From contig DAOVTC010000061.1 of assembly GCA_030633285.1 (NCBI GenBank), forward strand, positions 1 through 6,561: DNA of 6,561 nt, read 5' to 3'. Positions 6,251-6,561 of this stretch are shown here, piece after piece; within the stretch, counting starts at the first letter, position 1, and each line of letters opens with the position of its first letter. The position numbers and the translations under genes are program-made. Source of the DNA: Flavobacteriaceae bacterium (GTDB taxonomy: Bacteria; Bacteroidota; Bacteroidia; Flavobacteriales; Flavobacteriaceae). The notes below the pieces were generated by a model, which was not told the DNA's origin, searched no databases, and saw only the letters and a program-made list of their open reading frames with translations.

Positions 6251-6561
6251 ATGAATAATCATATAACTTTAGGTGAGTATATTATTGATAATCAAAAAGA
6301 TTTTCAATATTCATCAGGTGAACTTTCCTTATTATTAAGCTCAATAAGGTTGGCATCAAAAGTAGTAAATCACGAAGTAAATAAGGCTGGGTTAGTTGAT
6401 ATTCTCGGAACTGCCGGAAATACTAATATTCAGGGTGAAGATCAACAAAAATTAGATGTTTATGCTAATGAAGTTTTTATGCGCACTCTAATAAATAGAG
6501 AAATTGTTTGCGGAATTGCAAGTGAAGAGGAAGATGATTTTGTAATTATTGAAGGTAAAAA
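6251..6561 (+). CDS. fbp: Fructose-1,6-bisphosphatase class I (3'-truncated by window edge)
   Basis: This enzyme hydrolyses fructose-1,6-bisphosphate to fructose-6-phosphate, the committed step of gluconeogenesis. The window holds the first 103 codons plus two bases of the next. The visible N-terminal part has [10 protein letters not shown] (6-15), [19 protein letters not shown] (22-40), KAGLVDILG (45-53), [12 protein letters not shown] (62-73) and GIASEEEDD (88-96); the glutamates of the last motif belong to the metal-binding site of the family. The ATG at 6251 gives an N terminus of normal position, and the bases before it are A-rich with no Shine-Dalgarno. It is divergent from the GNAT gene across a 77-bp spacer. 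The promoter is uncertain: only a near match to the -7 box is seen at 6203-6210. The identification is secure even though most of the protein lies outside the window. Confidence 0.94.
   Translation, partial: MNNHITLGEYIIDNQKDFQYSSGELSLLLSSIRLASKVVNHEVNKAGLVDILGTAGNTNIQGEDQQKLDVYANEVFMRTLINREIVCGIASEEEDDFVIIEGK

Overview
The window comes from a low-GC (roughly 30%) member of the Bacteroidota, most likely the Flavobacteriia. The evidence is the AT-rich base composition, protein variants typical of that group (aspartate kinase beginning KFGGAS, a GDNFQA-type GpsA, an OlsF-like fused acyltransferase, and a class I fructose-bisphosphatase with the LGEYIIDNQ / [13 protein letters not shown] signatures), the absence of Shine-Dalgarno sequences before any start codon, and promoters of the Bacteroidota form TTTG-N(17-23)-TAnnTTTG.

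Layout. Positions 1-1020 (+) hold the C-terminal 339 residues of an aerobic glycerol-3-phosphate dehydrogenase (GlpD), whose start lies outside the window. It converges, with only 13 bp between stops, on gpsA at 1034-2029 (-), which encodes the NAD(P)H-dependent enzyme running the opposite reaction. A 127-bp divergent spacer (2030-2156) separates gpsA from a small TM2-domain membrane protein at 2157-2585 (+). Good promoters for both genes lie there, and their -33 boxes together make a palindrome. The TM2 gene meets the next gene tail to tail with a 4-bp overlap of the stop codons.

From 6173 down to 2582 on the minus strand is a probable operon. In transcription order it holds an SSAT-like GNAT amine acetyltransferase, then (50 bp later) aspartate kinase, then (8 bp later) a 599-residue bifunctional O-/N-acyltransferase of the OlsF type, which should make amino-acid-based (ornithine- or glycine-type) phosphate-free membrane lipids. 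Divergently, fbp starts at 6251 (+) and runs off the right edge after 103 codons.

The genes are mainly chromosomal housekeeping. They cover glycerol-3-phosphate/DHAP interconversion, gluconeogenesis (Fbp), entry to aspartate-family amino acids (aspartate kinase) and membrane lipid synthesis (GpsA supplies the glycerophospholipid backbone; the OlsF-like enzyme makes aminolipid). There is no sign of mobile elements, CRISPR arrays, phage genes, tRNA or rRNA, and no gene-free stretch exceeds 130 bp. I do not see a wholly new system. The observations most worth following are the aspartate kinase/aminolipid acyltransferase pairing, the 11-residue repeats in the TM2 protein and the back-to-back promoter pair.
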